Part shown: piece after piece, positions 10,940 through 22,439 of the stretch | Layout: each line of letters begins with the position of its first letter | How positions within the stretch are numbered: position 1 is the stretch's first letter | NCBI GenBank assembly: GCA_013368315.1 | Contig: JAACJM010000031.1 | Span: 496,001 to 560,000, forward strand | DNA: 64,000 nt | Reading direction: 5' to 3' | Source of the DNA: Tetrapyrgos nigripes | Lineage: Eukaryota > Basidiomycota > Agaricomycetes > Agaricales > Campanellaceae | The notes under the pieces: generated by a model | Database searches by the model: none | Told to the model about the DNA's origin: nothing | What the model saw: the letters and a program-made list of their open reading frames with translations, nothing else | Position numbers and translations under genes: made by a program

Positions 10940-11480
10940 TTTGTACACAGTGGCACAAGTTGGGATGTGCCAGCCGCCAGGTCTCAGCCCTCAGGAGGTC
11001 TGATTTTACTGCATGCACAGTCCTATCCCTCCTAACCCATAACCCTATAAACCCGTACTCTCCCATAAACCATACTTTCGTGGACGAAAAACCGCGACCG
11101 AATCACCCTTTTATATTGAAATCACTCTCTGGAGTTCTCGCCATCTCCACACAGAACTTGAACATACTTACATCAATTTCACCACAGGCAATGCGGGTGG
11201 ATGTGAACCTGGGCTAAGGGATCGGAAACAGATGATGATGGTGAGGTACAAGGTACTTGCGAGCTTCAAAGATCATGCCAGCAACCAGCAGACAGAGTGA
11301 TTGAACATATTCATTAGTACATGAGTGAACGATCAAAGGCCTGGGCAGCCACTCTGCCAGTGCTTTAAAAGAGGACTTGGACTTACTGACAAGAGTATCA
11401 CAAGTCCTACAGCACTTGACACTGCTTTTCTTCGCGTTCTTCAAGTGCCATTGTAGTAAGTTGCAATTGGGATATACATA
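10940..11480 (-). pseudogene. DUF6534-like gene fragment (copy 4)
   Basis: About 11165-11450 is similar to 4195-4435 of the fullest copy (shared GATGGTGAGGTACAAGGTAC and the following ACTTGCGAGC-type segment, and the CTTACTGACAAGAGTATCA motif). About 11030-11110 is the inverted match of 2240-2340. The fragment covers only internal exons and cannot make a protein. Confidence 0.4.
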
Positions 11481-11489
11481 CATACTGAG

Positions 11490-12330
11490 GCTACTTCAAG
11501 TGTAACCGGGACCGGGGCCGTTACGGTGGCTTGAATGATTCAACTACTTGTGCTTGGCAAGTTGAAGTTTTCGAACAAAGAAAGACTCTGAGTACGTCGA
11601 CGACGGCGCCGACGCCAGGATGCGATCCCGGCGCTATGTCCGAACCAGCCCTTCCCAGCCTTCATTGACAGCCAAAAGAGGAATCAGAGTGATACATAGA
11701 GCCGACTGAGTCGTTGTGGGTGTCGTTGCCGGGCGTACGTCGACGTTGACGTCGTTGAGGTGCCAAGGAGTCAAAGAGACGCGCGAGATGAGATCCGACG
11801 ACACGGTAAGAGGCCCGGAATCGTCCTACTTTGTAGACATGGTTACTGGAGGCTATATCAGAGAGATTCGCAAGAAGAGCACGACGGGGAGAGGATGCAG
11901 ATGAGGAAGGCGTTGCGCACTTAGTCCGGCTGTTGTGGCCGTGCACTCGCGTGGGAAGTGAAACGTAAGCGCGTAAGCATCGACTCGTCTCTGAGAATTC
12001 AGAAAAGAAAAGTACTCCGAGTCTCTTGTCAACTACTAACAAACTATCAAGGGTCTTGGTCTCAGTCCATTTTAGCCAGGATCTGCAGATGTCCGGTACA
12101 CAGTCTGGAGTCCTTTGTATATTCCGAAATGGGTCCAAACATCCCTCTGCTCTTCGGCGTGCCCTTTCAGGATACCTACACCTGAAGCACCCTAAAAACT
12201 AAAGCTGGCGACTCATACTATGAACAGAATCAGAAATACTATTATAAACTAGCGCTATAGAAAACAAAATGGTACGAGTAGACAGGTATGTAGACGAGTA
12301 CGACAGCGAAGATAAATGGATACATTGACG
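11490..12330. other. Region with one unassigned 158-codon frame
   Basis: A minus-strand open frame runs 12138-11662 with an ATG start, Ser/Arg-rich and without any motif I recognise. No intron context or neighbouring exons are evident. It may be a chance frame. The rest of the interval, up to the DCP1 flank repeat, holds nothing else I can support. Confidence 0.15.
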
Positions 12331-13015
12331 GTATGTAGTAGAGTGATGAGTGAACGAGTGAGTGAGAGGTGGGAGAGGGCTGAGTCTGTAAAGTAGGACT
12401 AGTAGTGCGTGTAGAAATGTTACGCAAAAAAGAGAAACAGAGACGAAATCGGAAATGTTTTCAAAAAGAGAGCTCGTCAGCATTATCATGACGTTGTTGG
12501 ATATGTAGAAGGGAGAGAGACAGAGAGAGAAAGGCACGCCCGGAATATGCATATACATATGGGCATAGAGTGCAGTCAGAGTCGCGAACAGGAACAGAAA
12601 GGAAGGAAGAAGACTGGAGAACAGAAACAACAAGTTGGGGGAAAAAGTCGAAAGAGAGTGGGCGAGTGCGCAAACGCGTGGTCGATGGACAGAAAGAAAG
12701 AAGGTATAGAATAAGAGAAAGGTGACAACTGTAAAGCAATAACAGTAACAGACGCGAGATGAGTTTAAGGATATGTGGGCATGTCACGCGTAAAAACAAA
12801 GAAACACGAGAACAAGACGTCGTCAGGAGAATAGTGTAAGAGAAGGTGAGGATGAGGATGAGGATGAGGGTGTGATGTGAGGGTACAGGAGTGAAACTTG
12901 AAGGGTAGCTGAAGAACGCGAAGAACAGTGCCAGCAAAGGCAAAGGCGTTGAACAAAACGATGACTTGGATCATAACAGTAACACGCAAGGTCTGCATCG
13001 GCCAACACCATCAGT

Positions 13016-16000
13016 TTACTGCGTCCTCACTCGCTCCTGCCAACCATTCCAAAGGGCATCGACAAAGGCTTCATCAGTCTGTCAAAGACTCGCATCAGTA
13101 ACCATGCAGACGAAAGAAGAGCAAAAAAGAATACTCACCTGAACAAGCCTAACCACCTCCCTTGCCAGATCCTCTTTCCGAGTGAACTGATTTGCCCCAG
13201 TCCCACTCGCACTCACACTCGCAGTCACTGGACTCGCACTAGCAAACAACGCATCCAACAAACTCTGCGTCTGTGTCTGGGGTTGCATTCCCTTTGCTTT
13301 TGTCACACTAGCAACGGCACCCCGACTAGGACTGGAACTCGACACCCTCATATTCACTAAGGAAGAGGTCGAACTGGGACCGAAAGCATAACCGGCACCA
13401 GGAACAGGTGAAGCAGATGGGGATGGTGATGCAGGAGGGATAGCATCCACGTCCACATTGGCATCACCATACATTCCAAGTGATCGAGTTAAAGAGCGAA
13501 GAGTTTCGGTGGTGAACTGGGCTTGTACTTGTTCTTCTTCGTTTGGTTGCCCGAAAGCGGGTACTGGTGCTACATGATCGTGAAGTTCCTTTTCCTTTTC
13601 CTTTTCCTTCCCGGAACCTTTACCACCTTTGCCCCTTCGTATCTTTTTCTTGGACACCCCGTTTGGAGGTTCGGTGCTGGTGTCGGTGCTGGTACCGTTG
13701 ACATGTACACCAAAGCCGACGCCAACGCCGTTTACTCCTACTTCTCCTAGAGATGGTTGCGACGTATGTGTAGGTGTTTGTGCAGAGACCGGCACCCGTA
13801 CACCATGAGCATGCACAGACACAGGCGCAGGTGATGAAGATACCGAACTCGAACTCGTCCCAGTCCCAGTCCCATTCACGACATGTCCATGTCCATTGAC
13901 TCTTTCCCTTTCGTTCTTCTTCCTCTGCCCCCTCACACCCTTCTTCTTTGCCTCAAAACTCCTCAAATCACTCAACACCTTCGTTTCCGAGAAATCGAGT
14001 TCGAGGATTTCATCTTCGTCGTCGTCTTGTTCCTCTCCTTCCTCTCCTTGCTCTTGTTCTTCCCCTTCTCTTCCTTCTTCATTGTCTTCGTCAACACCGG
14101 TACCGTCATCGGCATAATCATAAGTTTGGTAGTTGTCGATATAATTATGTCCAAAATGTTGGTGACTGTTGCTTGAAGGGAAGAAAGAACTGGAACTGGC
14201 GTTGACATGTCCATGTCCATTGACCAAACCCAAACCCAGACCCAAACCTGAACTCGAGCTCGAACTCGGTGCAAACGCTGCAATGGGTGCAATCTCGTGA
14301 GGAATAGGCGCTCGAGGTGTAGCGTCTCCTTGAGGACTCGACAAGGATGTGGATGTTGACCCAAGGTCGGCGCCTGATGACAGTGTCGATGCAGGAGAAC
14401 CACCCGAACCAGCACCATTGCTAGCACTAGCAAACAACCCCGCCAATAACGCCGGGACGTTCATATTCCGAACGGCTTCTTGTGGTTCCACTCTGCTTTC
14501 TTTGTGGTTTTGGTTTTCTTCTCCATCTCCATTCATCTCCCTATCTCTACCCCTCCTTTGTCCTTCCCTTTCCCTCACACTGCCGCTTCTGCTACTAGGT
14601 GTGAAGGAACTAGGTCCACCAAGCAACCCATCCATAACCTCCTGTGTCAACGTTAGCACCGAAGGTGCTAATGTCATTCTCGTTGTTGGGATTGGAGAGA
14701 GGATTTGTATGGTTTCTGGTTCGTCTTGGTGTTCTTGCTGGTGTGGGTCTTGTTCTTCGTAATCATGATACGAATTATCGTTGAGTTGACGAGCAACGCG
14801 TGTCTTCGCCTTTGTCTTCGTCCGTGTCCGTGTCCTCGATCTGGAGCGTGACTCTGAGCGTGAATGAGATGAATCTCGAGAGCGAGAAGATTTGGACAGA
14901 GACGAAGTGGTTCCTCCATTGGAAGAAGTCGAGGTAGTAGAAGGAGTGGAATTGGGGAACGTCGTACTCGTCGATGAAGAGGATAATGGTGGGTTTAAAC
15001 CTCCAGATCCTGAAGCAGAAGCAAAGATGGTATTGAGAAGGGCTAGGCCTGTCCCATCACCACTACCATTGATGTTGCTAATGCTGAGACTGGCACCGGT
15101 GGTGGTGGTGGTCTTAGTAGTGGCTGTGGTTGTCGTGCCGTTTGACAACGACACAGAAGTTGACGTAGACGTAGACGTGGTAGTGGCAGTGGCATGTTGT
15201 GACTCCTCTGCGGGCGGCGAAGACGCAGATGCGAAAAGAGACTCTAGAGTCAGCTTTGTCGTCAGACCCGGTTTCACAGTTTTCGATGACGAAGCTGACT
15301 GGGGTGAAGCGGCAGATGAAAGTGAAGATGATGATGAAGGCGTCGGCGTCACTGGATTCGATGACGAAGTGAGCTTGGCAAAGAGTTTGTCAAGCTCTGA
15401 TGCGGTATTGCTGTTGGCAGTCGCATCCATCAAAGCGGATGCAGATGCTCGAGGTGTTTCTGAGCCTTCGACAAGTGCGAAGCCACGAGGTTTTTCTTTT
15501 GGTTTTATCTTTGACATTTGGGGTGAGTAGGACTGGGATCTGGTGTGGAGGTGGCTGATGTTGGGAGAAGAGGCTGACGCTGAGGATGATGATGAAGCGA
15601 CTGAGGGTGCACGGGCAGACGGAGTTTGACCGGCTCCAGCAACGGATGGGTGACTAGACGTAGGCGCAGGATTATGAGGACCATATCTGAACTCTTCGGG
15701 ATAGGAAACATTTTCCTGGATGGAAGTTAACAGGCTAGACAAACAATGAGTCAAAGGGAGAACGAATAGTGCGAGACACACGCACCGAGACAAAACTTCT
15801 TTCATGGGTTCTCGTCCTTCAGTATTATAGAACCAAAGTCCTATCGTGACGGGTTCGCCCATGTCGGAATCAGAGACCTGCTCCTTGTCCTTGTCCCACT
15901 TGTAAACATCGGCAAACTTGTCCAGGTGTGGTCTTTCATCTGATGAAAGACTAACTTCGGCTTGGATCCTCTCGGTGCGACTTTTCGCAAAGAAGGGAAA

Positions 16001-16357
16001 ACTCCTCAGCATGGTGATGGAGTTTGAAGCGTCTACCTTGTCCCAGGGGTACAACCGCTGTATGTGATCGTCCATACCCATGCGGTTAAGAATGTAAAAG
16101 CCATAGGGGGGATAAGAGTTGCGTTCGTAAAGAAACATGCTGCCCTCGTAGCCGTTCTTCTCCCAGCGTTCGCCGTTGTGGTGGTAGACGCAGACATGAC
16201 TGAACTGGTCGAAAATGGAAACAATGGAAGGATCCCGACGTCGGAGGACTTTGAGATTGTGGTGGTAGCGGGTTTCTGGGGTCATGCCCATTGCGCTAGA
16301 CGTTGGCCGCGATGGCGGCTGAGGTGTTTGAGCGATGGAGGAGGATCGTGTGCGCAT
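13016..16357 (-). CDS. DCP1: mRNA-decapping enzyme subunit 1 (DCP1), long form
   Basis: DCP1 activates the DCP2 nuclease that removes the 5' cap of mRNAs in the cytoplasm and P-bodies. The N-terminal 190 or so residues form the EVH1-type fold, seen as TRYHHNLKVLRRRDPSIVSI, then FSHVCVYHHNGERWEKNGYE GS, then FYILNRMGM and the VTIGLWFYNTEGREPMKEVL strand. Two introns are visible. One of 51 bp (15735-15785) is in frame and restores SRLLTSIQENVSYPEEFRYG. One of 60 bp (13079-13138) joins LAREVVRLVQ to TDEAFVDALWNGWQERVRTQ and the stop at 13016; this last helix matches the conserved C-terminal trimerisation segment. The spliced protein is about 1076 residues, far longer than yeast DCP1, because of a Ser/Thr/Gly-rich disordered middle that contains repeated LFASAS motifs. 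An alternative start is the Met about 22 codons downstream. Its downstream flank is duplicated at 2.7 kb. Confidence 0.88.
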
Positions 16358-16589
16358 GGTAGGTAAATGAATGAGGGGAGCAAGTCAAGTCGATTCACGG
16401 AATGCCAACATCTTCCGAACCAAACATGTCAAAACACCCCAAAGCCCCTATTGTTGTCGAACAATGGGCAAATCTACAACATTTTTATGCGGTCTCATTT
16501 GGGTCTCATGCAATTATTGAGGGGAAAATACTAGGTCCTCATCAATAATTCTTTATTCGTCAGGTGGAAGCTATAACAGATTTGAGCCA

Positions 16590-16860
16590 ACACCCTTCCA
16601 GCCCCAAACGACATCGACTACAATAACTCTCCAGGACTTTTCAACGTCCACGCTGCAAGGCAAGTAGCCATCGTCTCGCAGCGGAAAAATCTACTTGATG
16701 GCGAGGCTAGCCGATGACTCCTTCCTTCTTTCCCCTTTTTTAGTTTTCGGGTGAGGTGACACATCATGGTAAATGACCAAAACGAGGCCGATGACTAGCG
16801 CTATCGGTGTGGCGACGTTGGTACTACAGCCGCTATCATTTATGCAGAGAAAGGAGAAGC
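16590..16860 (+). pseudogene. Relic of a third SDR copy
   Basis: The segment joins only the two ends of the SDR gene that follows. Around 16600-16680 it matches the N-terminal region (CCCCAAACGACATCGAC, then CTCTCCAGG, then AAGTAGCCATCGTC). Around 16800-16860 it matches the last exon (GTACTACAGCCGCTATC against GCTACAGCTGCTCTGAC). The middle, with the cofactor-binding and catalytic parts, is deleted. It precedes two intact tandem copies, so the locus has undergone at least two duplications. Confidence 0.55.
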
Positions 16861-17095
16861 TTCATTCTTCTAAATTGACACTGACAGGGCGCAAGCTCTG
16901 AAGACGAGGAGACGAAAATGTAGTAGATGGATTGGTCCTAAGAGTGAGTTCCCTGTTCTCTATTACGTCTTCTCTATAGATAGCAGGAGAGGAATTTGAT
17001 CTAGACGTCAGGTGTTCCTTGTTCGGCTGGACTCCCAGAAGATTATAAGTGAACCCATGCCCACCTAGACCTTGTACACACAGCATCAGCTTCCA

Positions 17096-18201
17096 ATGTC
17101 ACCCAACCCCAATAACTCTTCCGGTCCCCAGTCCAACAATGACATCGACCCCAATAACCCTCCAAGACCCTCATCCTCTCTCCAAGGCAGAGTAGTCATC
17201 GTCACCGGAAGTGGATGCGTAGAAGGTATAGGCAACGGCCGTGCAGCCGCTATCCTCCTCGCAGAAGCAGGTGCATACGTCGTGTGTCTCGATATTCAAC
17301 CTCATTTAGCCGAAACCACCGTGTCGATGATCAAGGAAGAGTTTGGCGCATACCGTACCAGTGGTGATGGTACTGGTACAAGACGACCCACGGCAATCTC
17401 CCTCGGCGCAGACGTCACAAACCCCCAAGACTGCCAAAAAGCCGTCAACTTCACTCTCGAAACCTACGGCAGATTGGACATCCTCGTCAACAACGTCGGC
17501 ATCTTAGGCGCTTTAGGTACAGCAGTCGACGTCGATCCGGAAGAATGGGCAAAAAGTCTCGCAGTCAACATCACTGGAGCCATGTTAATGTCGAAATACG
17601 CTATTCCCGCTATGATGAAGAATCCTCGGACAGTGTTTGGCGTGAAAGGAAGTATAGTGAATATCGCGAGTGTCGCAGGATTGTTAGGCGGAAATAAAGA
17701 TCACTTGGTGTATCCGACCAGTAAAGGTGCAGTGGTGAATATGACGAGAGCGATGGCGAGTCAACATGCAGATGAGGGTATAAGGGTGAACTGTGTCTGT
17801 CCAGGTGAGTCCATGGCCAGTCACTGTTGTTTTTCGTCTTCAGTTATGTCTCTGACCTTCACGCATGGATGAATAGGTATGGTCTTCACTCCAATGATGT
17901 ACGCAAAGGGAATGCCGCGGGAACTGAGAGAAGATCGACGGAAACGCAGCTTGTTGAAGACTGAAGGCAATGGGGTGGGTCAACTCTTTGGGATTGTTTT
18001 TTCAGAAACCTGATTTATATACTGCGTACTCATTGGCAACTTTCGCAGTGGGATACGGGATGCTTGGTCCGGTTCCTTGCAAGTGACCAGGCGAGATGGA
18101 TGACTGGTGCTATTGTCCCTGTCGATGCTGGTGCTACAGCTGCTCTGACTTATCCGAAGAACGAGAAGGAGGCAGCCGTGTTTGAAAGGGCCAAGTTATG
18201 A
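17096..18201 (+). CDS. Short-chain dehydrogenase/reductase, tandem copy 1
   Basis: This is an NAD(P)-dependent oxidoreductase of the classical SDR family; the substrate cannot be told from sequence. Three exons (17096-17804, 17877-17974, 18049-18201) give about 319 residues. Visible motifs are the cofactor loop VTGSGCVEGIGNGRA (a Gly-rich loop with an insertion), the NNVG motif in LDILVNNVGILGALG, the catalytic Ser in SIVNIASVAGLLGG, and YPTSK as the YxxxK pair. After it come VNCVCPG|MVFTP (first intron) and the C-terminal WMTGAIVPVDAGATAAL. ATG 17096 is the first in-frame ATG; frame continues upstream only without ATG. A TATA-like TTATAA lies at about 17042-17047. It is about 90% identical to the next gene. 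It shares no operon-like arrangement with other genes. Confidence 0.85.
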
Positions 18202-18456
18202 AAGTAGATTCGGACACATCGGGCCAGGGTGTACTCTTCAAAGCAAGTAGCCATTGTCTCGTAGCGGAAAATCTGCTTGACAGAGAGGCTAGCTGCTGAC
18301 CCTGTATCCAGAGGACAAAGGAGACGCGTCATTCTTCCAAACTGGCAGGGCGGAACTTATAAAGACGAGGAGACGAAGATTGAGATAGGTTGAGCTTTTA
18401 CTTGAAGGCATCAGTGCCTGGGCAAGTCTGGGACGAATTGACGAGAGGAATGGTTG

Positions 18457-18473
18457 AAAAAAAAAAAAAAAAA
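18457..18473 (+). repeat. A17 tract
   Basis: An uninterrupted run of 17 adenines lies between the two SDR genes. The downstream SDR keeps both introns, so this is not the tail of a retrocopy of that gene. It may be a simple slippage tract. Confidence 0.9.
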
Positions 18474-18543
18474 CACTACAGGCTGCAGTTCTCTCTTACG
18501 CCTTCTCTATAAATAGCAGAAAAATGTAAGAATTTCATCTACA

Positions 18544-18702
18544 CGTCAGGTGTTTAGCTGGACTGCAGAAGATATAAATGAAACCCATGCCCACCGTGTA
18601 CACGCAGCGTCTCAGCTCCCAGTCGTCAGGTGTTCAGCTGGACTCCCAGAAGATATAAATGCCCTTGCCCACCGTGTACACGCAGCGTATCAGTTCTCAA
18701 TG
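18544..18702 (+). promoter_or_regulatory. Tandemly duplicated core promoter/5' leader with two TATA boxes
   Basis: About 80 bp starting CGTCAGGTGTTTAGCTGGAC is repeated in direct order (18544-18623 and 18624-18702). Each copy has TATAAAT (18573-18579 and 18654-18660) and the downstream GCCCACCGTGTACACGCAGC leader. The upstream paralogue has a single version of this block (about 17008-17095). Having two TATA elements 81 bp apart could give two transcript classes, one with a leader of only about 15-20 nt. Confidence 0.65.
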
Positions 18703-19771
18703 TCACCCAACCCCACCAACAATGACATCGACCCCAACAATCCTCCAAGACCCTCACCCTCTCTCCAAGGCAGAGTAGCCATCGTCACCGGAAGTGGATG
18801 CGTAGAAGGTATAGGCAACGGCCGTGCAGCCGCTATCCTCCTCGCAGAAGCAGGTGCATACGTCGTGTGTCTCGATATCCAACCTCATTTAGCCGAAACC
18901 ACTGTGTCGATGATAAAGGAAGAGTTTGGTGCATACCGTACCGGTGGTACTGATACAAGACGGCCAACAGCAATCTCCCTCGGCGCAGACGTCATAAACC
19001 CCCACGACTGCCAAAAAGCCGTCAACTTCGCTCTCGAAACCTACGGCAGATTGGACATCCTCGTCAACAACGTCGGTATCTCAGGCGCTTTAGGTACAGC
19101 AATCGACGTCGATCCGGAAGAATGGGCAAAAAGTCTCGCAGTCAACATCACTGGAGCCATGTTAATGTCGAAATACGCTATTCCCGCTATGATGAAGAAT
19201 CCCCGGACGGTGTTTGGCGTGAAAGGAAGTATCGTGAATATTTCGAGTGTCGCAGGATTGTTAGGCGGAAATCAGGATCGGTTGGTGTATTCGACAAGTA
19301 AAGGTGCAGTGGTGAATATGACGAGAGCAATGGCGAGTCAACATGCAGATGAGGGTATAAGGGTGAATTGTGTTTGTCCAGGTGAGTCTACGGCCAATCA
19401 TTGTTTTTCGCCTTCGATTATGCTTCTGACCCTTATCCATGGATGAATAGGTATGGTCTTCACTCCAAGGATGTACGCAAAGGGAATGTCACAGAAACGG
19501 AGAGATGACCGACGGAAACGCAGCTTGTTGAAGACTGAAGGCAATGGGGTGGGTCAACTCTTTGGGATTGTTTTTCAGAAACCTGATTTACATACTGCGT
19601 ACTCACCGGCAACTTTCGTAGTGGGATACAGCATGCTTGATCCGATTCCTTGCGAGTGACCAGGCGAGATGGATGACTGGTGCTATTGTCCCTGTCGATG
19701 CCGGCGCTACAGCTGCTCTGACTTATCCGAAGAACGACGAGGCAGCAGTGCTTGAAAGGGCCAAGTTATGA
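18700..19771 (+). CDS. Short-chain dehydrogenase/reductase, tandem copy 2
   Basis: This is a paralogue of the gene just upstream, with the same three-exon layout: 18700-19381, 19451-19548 and 19622-19771, about 309 residues. It keeps the cofactor loop VTGSGCVEGIGNGRA, NNVG, the catalytic Ser (SIVNISSVAG) and YSTSK as YxxxK, so it should be catalytically competent. It differs from copy 1 by a shorter N-terminus (a Ser/Asn stretch is lost) and by changes in the loop before the second intron (MSQKRRDDRRK against MPRELREDRRK). That loop often helps close over substrate in SDRs, so specificity may differ. The donor of the second intron is GTGGGT in both copies. Confidence 0.85.
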
Positions 19772-19990
19772 AAGCAGGTTCGGACATATCGGGCCAGGGT
19801 GTACCATGGAGATGATGAAGAGGGAGTAACACGTCGAAGTTGCGTCAAAGTAGCAATCAACTTCACGATGTACACATATAACAAGAGAAAAGAAACATGT
19901 TGACTTCAAAACACCCATAATTTACACCGGAACATAGTACATAGTTTGTATCATTACACAGACCACGACCGAGCCCTTACAATGGCAAAC

Positions 19991-22439
19991 TTAGAACAAA
20001 GGCGGCAAACGGATACCTTGGTCTTGCACAGGAGGACTAGCACCCGAGCCAAGCATGATCTTCGTACCAGTACTGGTTACACCATCGATGGTTAAGAAGA
20101 GGTACGCTATATTCAAAAGGAAAGTAAGTGGATTAGAAACAATACTGAAACGACGACATGACGCACCTGGACCAGGAGGGAATACCCTGTTATTAGGAGG
20201 AGAAGTGATCTCGAGCGTTTTCTTGTCAGGTAAGAGAAGAGCTTCCAAAAAGACAAGCCGAGCGCTCGAGTGGAATGCGTGCGAGGAGAAGCCCAGGTCC
20301 ATGAGGGCGACTGTCAGAAATCACGGTCAGATGTTACAGAACTATATCAGTACAAGGCAGCGTACCCTGAATAGACCCGGGAGAAGTATTCAGATTTCGT
20401 GGAATAGAGACAGGGATGGAGACTTTTTGGTTAAATGCGATCTTCTTGGGTACCTTGTTCAAGGAAGGCCGAGCAACGCTCATGTAAGGAGGGTTGAGGT
20501 ATTCGACACGGAATTCGCTGCCAGGTGAAGGAAAATGAATAAGAAAAGAAAAGAAAAGAAAGAGAGACAAGAGTGTTACTGACGTGCTAAACTTGACATC
20601 GGTAACGACACCACCGTTGGGGTTGGACCCGGCGATGAAAATGTTTCTACACGGTTAGTCAACGCGTTAGCCAGCTTCAAAACCCACTTCTAGCGAACAC
20701 ATACCCAGCGGGTGTAAGAGAAACACTAGAGTGATACATCCTCGCAATATCCGTCGTCGGTAATCCTTCTCTGCTGAATCGCTTGCCTATAGGAGCAGAT
20801 GGGTTGTACAACAATGGAGTCTTCCTGCGTAAACATAACCACGAGCATCCTTTTCAGTCAAAGTGTTTACCTTCGTGCAAAAACAAAGGTACTCACACAG
20901 GATTATCAGCATTCGAATTTCCAACAGCATCCCTCACCCCATTCAACGCTGCATATCCTGTCTTGCCTCCATTGATGATAAGCACCTCGCCATTTGGCAT
21001 CAACACCATCTCAGGCATCATCCTCCCCTCGGGCATCCTTTCTACAGTCCAACCCTTCTTAATTCCTTCACGGGTAAGAGTTATCCTGCTACACTGATCT
21101 GACGCGGGGTCTTGTGCACTTAGTAGTGAGCTGGGGGTACCATTCACATCGTCGTTGGTGAGTTGATCACTTGCATTGGTTCCTCCACAAACGAGTACTT
21201 CAGGGATGTAGAGAGGGGGAGAGAGGGGGAGGAGTGCGGCTGTTCCATCGTAAGGGTTCGTGACACGGACACCGTTAGGGATGTCGGGAAGAATAGTTTC
21301 AGTGTTGGTTTCGATGTCGTAGATAATGGTCTGATTGTTGGCGGCTATGAAGACCTTGCCGTCGGGAAGACCAAAGCCTCTAAAAGAGAGAGAGAGGGAT
21401 CAATATGGTTGTTACAACTTCAGGCAGAAGTAAGGGCTCACCGAGGGAACAAGTTGGCAGGAAGACTTCTATCGAGGAAAGCTGATGGTCTAGGAACACC
21501 TCTGTCCTTTTGTGGGAAGAACTCGAAGGTACTTGCTGAGAGATTTTGAGTGCTGAAAAATGGCGTATTGACCATGATTCCTCCAATGATCATCTACGAA
21601 GAAATAGTGCATTACAAGTTAGAAGGCATGTGGTACAAGAAACACCAAGACAAGAACTCAAACTCACCAAAGAACCGTCAAAAGTTCTAACAGTGGAAGT
21701 ATACCACCTCTTGACGGCGAGATGATGCGTTGCAGGGTTCTCAAATATGGTACAGTTGACACCTGCTGGATCGTCGCAAGGCTCAAAGATCCTCAAGCCC
21801 ATCAAGCCATCTTGGTCTGGAGGAGTGGATTCGCCAGCTGGTAATTCGAATACGAGATAATCAGCTTTGAGCTCAGCTCTCTGAAAGCGACGTCAGGATC
21901 CTCACCTTCCAATATTTAATCCCCAAGAATTCGATAGAATTCCAGACGAAAACAGCAGGTAATTTCGGACCAAATCAGACGAGGCATCAAGCACGTCAGA
22001 TCGCATCTGCAACGCAGTTACTAGAGAAAAACAAACCAGGCAATTCCACGGGCTGGCCGCCGACGCTCACCTCAGAAACGGTCAGTCTTGCGAACATAAC
22101 AGAAGAAAGGAAAAAGAAAAGAAAAGAACCTACCATAGTCCCATTACTCAAAAATCCACCCGAAGCACAGAACGTATCCGTTACAAGATCAAGAGGCGTA
22201 ACACTATTCGTCTCAGTGTTCCATAAGGCTCCCCAAGCTTGGTGTCCGTTGATTTGAAGTGGATCACCCAAGACTCTGTCGAAGATGACGATGAGGGTTG
22301 GAGAAACGACGATAGCTTCCAGGGCAGTGATTCCTGTGGTACCGTTTTGGACAAAGTTCCAGCCCAGACCGGCGTCGGAGACGGAGAGGGCGGTTGGCAG
22401 AAGGGGAAGAAGCGAGGCGATGAGAGAGGGTAACCTCAT
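19991..22439 (-). CDS. Glyoxal oxidase-type copper radical oxidase (AA5_1), secreted
   Basis: These enzymes oxidise small aldehydes such as glyoxal and methylglyoxal outside the cell and release H2O2 that feeds lignin-degrading peroxidases. The gene begins with a signal peptide ([19 protein letters not shown]) and has many short introns. All active-site residues expected for the family are visible: the cross-linking Cys in [10 protein letters not shown], the radical Tyr in [15 protein letters not shown], the axial Tyr-His in [14 protein letters not shown], and the equatorial His in [17 protein letters not shown]. The order of the beta-propeller blades ([60 protein letters not shown]) is also conserved. 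The C-terminal domain ends [13 protein letters not shown]...RLPPLF with stop at 19991. Exon borders around 21840-22070 (one exon only about 34 bp) are uncertain. No WSC-type domain is seen. Confidence 0.88.

Noticed and set aside
14892..15530. 212-codon plus-strand frame rich in Val/Asp/Glu
   Set aside because: It is antisense to the Ser/Thr-rich linker of DCP1 and mirrors its composition.
18457..18473. Poly(A) tail of a retrocopied SDR
   Set aside because: The following SDR copy keeps both introns and the tract lies upstream of it.
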